A DNA stretch of 19,760 nucleotides from an uncultured Verrucomicrobiota bacterium (GTDB lineage Bacteria > Verrucomicrobiota > Kiritimatiellia > RFP12 > UBA1067), in the NCBI GenBank assembly GCA_946631535.1, contig CAMPAF010000016.1, forward strand, positions 1-19,760. The letters run 5' to 3'. Position numbers and translations under genes: made by a program. Under the pieces are notes generated by a model. The model did no database searches. It saw only the letters and a list, made by a program, of their open reading frames with translations, and was not told the DNA's origin. Positions 19,001 through 19,760 of the stretch are shown here, piece by piece (the stretch's first letter is position 1; every line of letters begins with the position of its first letter).

Positions 19001-19065
19001 GCACCGCAATCGATGCGGCCGGCCTGGGTGACGCAGCCTTCTTCAAGGTGAAGCTCGTGCAATAG
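7024..19065 (+). CDS. Giant (4013-residue) secreted multidomain protein with calcium loops, LamG and metal-binding-like motifs
   Basis: Sec signal peptide 1-25 (cleavage near APA|AEG; Cys16 lacks a good lipobox). GAGAGG lies about 9 bases before the ATG. Domains by eye: unrecognised beta region 26-380; Calx-beta-like 383-515; more Ig-like sandwiches to about 1000; PKD-like 1020-1107; unique region to 1440. Asp-rich DxDxDG loops of the thrombospondin type 3/EF-hand kind lie near 1295, 1450, 1519, 1541, 1843, 1936, 1999, 2099, 2235, 2324, 2411, 2899, 2969, 2993, 3080, 3359, 3753 and 3821. A LamG-like domain spans 2445-2672 (FTVEAWICPED to YIDEVRVWDG), with an incomplete second one near 2710. 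A motif HEQVRAQYGFDPRTGW is at 1701-1716. A His cluster and a Cys2His2-like motif lie at 3183-3243. C-terminal beta modules include Fn3-like 3556-3672 and a carboxypeptidase-regulatory-like unit 3674-3775. The end, AFFKVKLVQ, has no LPxTG or membrane anchor. Probable extracellular or surface adhesin or polymer-binding protein; function inferred. Confidence 0.9.
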   Translation: MKTYNTFGIAAAALACSVALTAPAAEGDVWSIRRAAGGDHGTETLSMSDNPVTAGQKVKFKFRLLNRDPQANFIDHGGPASATTWDNRWYFKYVGAGGTNEAASAASLYPPKVGVWVSGRYQWADVESLAPVTYVNEGLEVVNYDFTDLICSYTAQPGDFGLLTLAAGSESAPVEASADSVATTYCLKNSPYWGIYDKLTTTNACNLKLTSQSQGDISQYVTFPTDDDPKFVQDRDLSQAGIYIRTIDFDDYTFNDDVWRRIAANGTSSYVNNGNAKRAPALSIPGSVSTDHTVTLYAWAEDETVAYMKDGVEYDFGGGVTRKVVHIPIAPADGEVKEIPGGIYAAGTAGQTTTIFLSATPTNIFRSGRMITNFVTKSVLVGEPEPPSIVVKPGGASDWTAVAGSPAEIVPITVELEGVASYTSDIDVTVTAEMINSTADWKDFIGLSTTSAGNPNGTSATVTIRAGTQSAFVYAYVKRASEDTSASTKGISLKAEITDAAAIAYFTGGIIPGTLHIQPSKPKITYPATDTVYYDVPAGEEFEMSFNVDDAIGELSGSYTLEYTLTGIWSTMNTKTLDVGVPSGTDNTLTTNLIFNTSFTNGLFRVKNQDGYMSDPIRLTVNVFAKPLVGATPYDHVGADGNPSRTYNEGDTAKLTLTLGTPFSLADAGYIFLVPQTEASSNLVDTTAFEQGIRIVRGQSATERQASLLLLDGAANTELRYEFEIWNTSTKTEAGAVRIGTGTDGYASGEITLYVDNVVPTVEGVSMSDTPLFTNNGTMEAKAAKGVTKIFKVESVNEPSETVDLTNELFLTEWKFYEGGTVLFTTNVYGNPYLAEVPYAFHNSGTNKVTVKVKDKDMTEQQFKQSAGFTFFVETLGEPMISMMPYHGDFFFSERQVGPIDGRVDVMLNIAPTEEIKVQIDVVRDGPSDGLTTDPVLNTNILTFASGATSRSFYFKELDGDSSYTVNARVITETQSVDPNKTWAQYYSMEMDGGYPMTVINDNPAIQGIGSTNAVPAGLNVPVKPITWSAKDVLPDVREGMTASWTVEGATVDVPITVTNTSGSVLGTVGGTYSPVFTSPGPKTVTLTVTDKNGGYDTRYYFFVVEPSKELFVYPIGPRGQSGGHGGRGLSQFSSAYTSAAGIGAGRVWADGAGPSIADFDQKWTYDPLVGSANVFAYGYRVGEQATGLLTPGKDFRLDAPGNVTTGSNLYTYDDPLLDSFFYCWILETKEENGNFTGDYLGAIQPAVGINTTDTAKQLVGLPEYDSEALESGYEQRHVEAIFSKEYLPTDNVGDINQDGVPDIYAASVVWEGAASSDAGAGGGNGGGTRLFEVAGYGGVSAGDLKSLAKFNGDNDYLPSKTSGGGTLIPNISSEWATYGAPFTAYLELRGYGDGLNYRASALRGRGRNSAGTWISERDLTEAESNAWDTVYHLDPDWTPENRTDPTVDDTDEDGLPDGYEYYFWYHAYVGWMEDGKLKRLEGSRFQLEDIAVGKKIPAEDIAAAFNPNSPGSDIAERDTDNDGLTDLEEFAIGTNPVHWDTDGDGISDYWEVMRGLNPLVVESDNTNPDTNPDKDYMAWAEVGKDYALITLPDGRMFAMANNGKGLVDSSGETPVIIEDGTNTVAIPVYRYGNASSTLVPKNRGEWEVVDKSGMKGSSSDSFQEFICISKPLDASPIDWGDDIDISNVVIKLDQKLTLVHEQVRAQYGFDPRTGWGMNINGCVCNRWDPNMNPPHAQRAGESGRAVNTKAYSNLDEYLLLKYRYMTSGGSPGMDLSRSISKDLSDWKKDGPGGIGKIFKAGSTNPNVRYADKTYGDYGSSSSADGEESGTLTTFTDKTHGADTDSDGVPDGWELYVGFNPNYKKDGILEVDGDTLALAREYAGTDSCNAYSNAVSLVAETDSAAETEVATIYNNHPGNNGGWFNKFFPTDPWNGDTDGDNIRDDTEGGTWKNACVLNNAMKLSTDGGGLYTFTFVYGGPEDDGSLCIRGGGMNPCSVDTDFDLLPDPWEMCHAGVRAQAGVLQDATFSESVTKICARNDGFGADSSDTNATASATGMYITAGMDATFGKREDIATFTGDAYTNPSFRDPRTGTIRNFDFDGDGLQNFQEYLVQALRHLRYDDSETPLMGSWMPDGSASSRTFLGFIPMNYMDGETFYAMAKDAGFVGGGAWQFRELGYFARPPHEWDPIACLPRSMSNYGDSTGYRIMLPPHGLAGSGRLSPIGYASSDPRMWDSDFDNMGDYYELFHGLNPLLGSIANTTPEGMPDLAGDVIARAYGGQICFWSNAWTGWPMMPQDWLSGEVAYRDIDAVKYPWMIGTPEADADGDGIRNSEEALVVNMTSPQPTHTDPTPLWLTDSTALNKASYTSQYYPLDEEIFLFYPWPWTASGQTGDGGSTSFLFSFEENEGYDTDRDGVSDADEQRMTATSISDPLKFTDPDRRQALWFPGDNSAAVSYSADYRRLNYAAYDLLRQFTVEAWICPEDVTRDQVILERVAVYGASTMSNNVAKLRANFRIGIREDGRLYGLFDTSDAVTSGEGPGTSYVLGAGLVSNEWRHVALSYNGSTLALFMDGVAVGSVQTTQIPANGLVNFIEDAIPNMANFPVLLNGYTAVPSAMVLGAHALDYNAVALSDKSTWTSYEKFYAGYIDEVRVWDGTRKQTDIVQDMRKRYSFDDVSSIRDTVFMSWIRGATRNDNDGKDNLPAELIAHYNFQTLPGATESKYVEWEPSGFTKNVRNLGKVEGNNVPGDIYCGWWYATPVHSTIYNNYRLVPWIQNTVSHLPLMDGSVVDSQFWSENFGGTTPAGELGAEKIEFPNTANPYPYYIYTTDRRFHKFALDRLNKFGLDANLAKRKYEYELRTTIIGSSDLVPLGGAFALRGTNMWDNNGPMTAWEMTGRDLNANGIPDWWEKVAIADYGATAGFGWDDIVTWDGRKVTAREAYIRDLQRGMVPTGTSTGSVDDSLVDIADIDNDGLPDWWEDLYGIRSQNGLDDADCDNLSNYAEFLISECFSKYGFPRVSPILAQTFAHERGQKIPDYFIRVGRSYLGDMFADHDFMEDSWEDQFDPDFVSRFMFDAWNDTDDDGWSNYAECRSAYWRGYTYTDILDTWVASGDDYNFKCYPMPTLAVMTKYNGLQPVSGKRIVVRAKRNSSPGWDVRFVAEGDDDQGSETGRDETKILGITHNGPRHLHGHLHPGHILPDSGVKFEWRKFKSEVSYKWHCTFCGQPTTVTSYDVYNMHRLDHGEATESGVKGVVFEDTVSGSPEIFAQSESGPDGRTGIIVTKNSGIEVGTIDFFTGEYELDLGKAAEDGYDLSDSFLRASWNYRIGLDWPQTLYFSLPRESEGRLKEGLNTIEAFIDIDANGEWTPGEPYGAVSDVDIGWAGNSVAIELTDTSPSIMRINLRDAVAAGGFDEQNILTDRGVLGNGAAPNVAMLAGTNMPKQTETSVRVRIALTAVNGHPTSTSGTVYPNDVVFDQRIDLTANPILTEKDLLSQGMLDLEWGTLTQQGARLGEGVVTSATYRVVIGDGAIASSETNNNLAVGFVNRFDIAQQACTFVSPEGAIYSQPTFTWKCNSAIGKSYPAFRLRVASTTGGRIIYDSGDRPVPPRNSDGSYSWTAPIYPDMMTPSGEIFSTTNNYFWTVSMLDAKFTTPSAASGRQEFRLEASGQLGKISDYGMIRVKVRYFGPGTVATDNLNGLIRVQAFTSPDFTGMPAGEAMVTDVSKLSAPGDIDVNAVILGITPGTYYIRAFIDSDGDAKWSPWESWGYCNYVGASDAVIASTSRGLAAYFSDTVFPFLPRPYTVAVDEVPPTVEIYMEDMDSDADHLPDVYEYNTEGSLAARSAPNGSTFFTKVNRTLGPTVESYTKLNASSSGQTYAPITLMNSIISGSDPVAMAAAIDFFAGSSAGTENVAVRIDSFSLTGGLSLSITSDVQAADAGDLSVFVTTDSADVKVVLMASDSPDFSKAKETVVKSITIRANVEAKEVVSADELRTAIDAAGLGDAAFFKVKLVQ
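16570..16752 (+). other. His cluster and Cys2His2-like motif inside the giant protein
   Basis: Codons 3183-3243 of the giant protein encode six His in fifteen residues (His3183, 3188, 3190, 3192, 3194, 3197; RHLHGHLHPGH). Then comes C-x2-C-x14-H-x3-H with Cys3221, Cys3224, His3239 and His3243. The ligand spacing is that of a small zinc finger, and the His cluster could bind a second metal. Cys is rare in the rest of the protein. Metal binding is inferred, not shown. Confidence 0.45.
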
Positions 19066-19076
19066 GTCCGATGGAA

Positions 19077-19122
19077 GTTGCCGGATGTCGATTGGCCCTT
19101 TCGCCATTCGACATTCGGCGAC
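19077..19122. repeat. Long imperfect hairpin after the giant gene
   Basis: Arms 19077-19096 and 19103-19122 pair over 20 positions (17 Watson-Crick, two G-T, one T-T) around a 6-base loop. It begins 12 bases after the giant gene's stop. No T run follows, so it is not a classic intrinsic terminator, but it could protect the 3' end of the mRNA or stop transcription in another way. Both arms are built from 7-base units (ATTCGAC-like on the right, its reverse complement on the left). Confidence 0.6.
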
Positions 19123-19133
19123 CGACATTCCTA
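19099..19133. repeat. Degenerate 7-base tandem repeat, consensus ATTCGAC
   Basis: Five consecutive 7-base units start at 19099, 19106, 19113, 19120 and 19127. The second is exactly ATTCGAC and the third ATTCGGC; the others are more decayed. CGACATTC recurs at 19109 and 19123, exactly 14 bases apart. The first half of the array forms the right arm of the hairpin at 19077-19122. Confidence 0.45.
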
Positions 19134-19137
19134 TCCG

Positions 19138-19179
19138 CCAACTACCATCTACATTATACCAACTATCATCTACCAGCTA
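19138..19179 (+). repeat. Six 7-base tandem repeats (CCAnCTA) running into the ackA start codon
   Basis: Units begin at 19138, 19145, 19152, 19159, 19166 and 19173. Four match CCAnCTA exactly, the fifth has one mismatch (TCATCTA) and the third is degenerate (CATTATA). The last A of the sixth unit is the A of the ackA ATG. Seen at larger scale it is a 21-base repeat: 19138-19152 and 19159-19173 agree at 14 of 15 bases. The array occupies the place where a ribosome binding site would be and contains no GGAG-like sequence. Confidence 0.7.
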
Positions 19180-19760
19180 TGAAGAAAGTCCTAGTAGTAA
19201 ACGCCGGTTCGTCGTCGCTCAAGTACATGCTGTTCGACATGCAGGGCGAGAAGATGCTCTGCAAAGGCCTTGTGGAGCGCATCGGCATCGCCGGCTCCCG
19301 CCTCGTGTATTCGAAGGCAGGCGCCGAGAAGATTGTGAAGGAAATGCCGATCGCCAACCATGTGGCCGCGATCAAGGCCGTCATGGATGTCTTGTGCGAC
19401 GCCGCCATCGGCGTCGTCAAGTCCCTCAAGGAGGTGGACGCCATCGGCCACCGCGTGGTCCACGGCGCCTCGCTCTTCGCGGCGCCGGTGAAGATCACCG
19501 CCGCCACGAAGAAGGCCATCGCCAAGTGCTCGCCGCTCGCGCCCCTGCACAACCCGCCGAACCTCGACGGCATCATGGCCTGCGAGAAGGCTTGTCCCGG
19601 CGTGCCCAACGTGGCGGTGTTCGACACGGCCTTCCACCAGACGATGCCCGGCTGCGCGTACACCTACGCGATCCCGCGCAAGCTTGCGCGCAAGTACGGC
19701 ATCCGCAAGTACGGGTTCCACGGCACCTCGCACAAGTTCATCACGCAGGCCGCCGCCGCG
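19179..19760 (+). CDS. ackA: Acetate kinase, N-terminal part
   Basis: The first 194 residues of acetate kinase, which makes ATP and acetate from acetyl phosphate in the cytoplasm, the usual last step of acetate fermentation. The frame is open to the right edge. Family motifs are the phosphate-binding VLVVNAGSSSLK at 4-15, AIGHRVVHG at 88-96 with Arg92, FDTAFHQTMP at 148-157 with Asp149, and YGFHGTSHKF at 178-187 with His181. These match Arg91, Asp148 and His180 of the Methanosarcina enzyme within one residue, so the start at 19179 gives the normal N-terminus. The full protein should be about 400 residues. There is no Shine-Dalgarno sequence; a pyrimidine-rich 7-base repeat array abuts the ATG instead. 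A -10-like TATACC at 19155-19160 has no convincing -35 box. Phosphotransacetylase (pta) is not in view. Confidence 0.96.
   Translation, partial: MKKVLVVNAGSSSLKYMLFDMQGEKMLCKGLVERIGIAGSRLVYSKAGAEKIVKEMPIANHVAAIKAVMDVLCDAAIGVVKSLKEVDAIGHRVVHGASLFAAPVKITAATKKAIAKCSPLAPLHNPPNLDGIMACEKACPGVPNVAVFDTAFHQTMPGCAYTYAIPRKLARKYGIRKYGFHGTSHKFITQAAAA

Noticed and set aside
19077..19122. Classic rho-independent terminator after the giant gene
   Set aside because: The stem is strong but no run of T follows, so it is kept as a hairpin or repeat and not called a terminator.
17869..19128. 419-codon minus-strand frame at the end of the giant gene
   Set aside because: It crosses the hairpin region and reads as low-information Arg/His/Val sequence; the + strand is explained by beta modules.

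Overview
The window comes from a GC-rich, Gram-negative, fermentative bacterium, most likely an anaerobic member of the PVC group (Verrucomicrobiota/Kiritimatiellota or Lentisphaerota, probably gut-associated). This is inferred from four things: a Na+-pumping decarboxylase subunit, an argininosuccinate lyase of the Bacteroidota-like type, acetate kinase, and very large Sec-secreted proteins carrying calcium-loop (thrombospondin type 3), LamG and C10-peptidase modules, which from memory are common in that group. No sequence search was possible, so the taxonomy is moderate confidence only. All supported genes are on the + strand. I see no rRNA, tRNA, CRISPR array or insertion sequence.

Left part (1-2973): a tight operon of the 3' end of the Na+-transporting decarboxylase beta subunit, a secreted protein of unknown function that looks like a peptidase-MA-type protein without its metal motif, and argH. 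Both junctions are 4-base stop/start overlaps (ATGA).

Middle (2974-19065): a secretion locus. A well-formed sigma70-type promoter, with a 9-bp inverted repeat over its -10 box, drives a 1118-residue C10 (streptopain-type) cysteine peptidase with beta-rich C-terminal repeats. A second promoter precedes a small lipoprotein gene. Three bases after the lipoprotein gene comes a 4013-residue secreted protein that fills 61% of the window. It has N-terminal beta-sandwich domains, about eighteen Asp-rich calcium loops, a LamG domain, a His cluster plus a Cys2His2-like motif in a stretch of lower GC, and C-terminal beta modules. The peptidase and the giant protein may act together outside the cell (adhesion, or polymer or protein breakdown), but this is inference.

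Right part (19066-19760): the 113-base gap holds a 20-bp imperfect hairpin and two families of 7-base tandem repeats. The second family runs directly into the start codon of ackA (acetate kinase), which has no visible Shine-Dalgarno sequence and is cut by the window end. AckA and the decarboxylase fit a fermentative, sodium-coupled energy metabolism.
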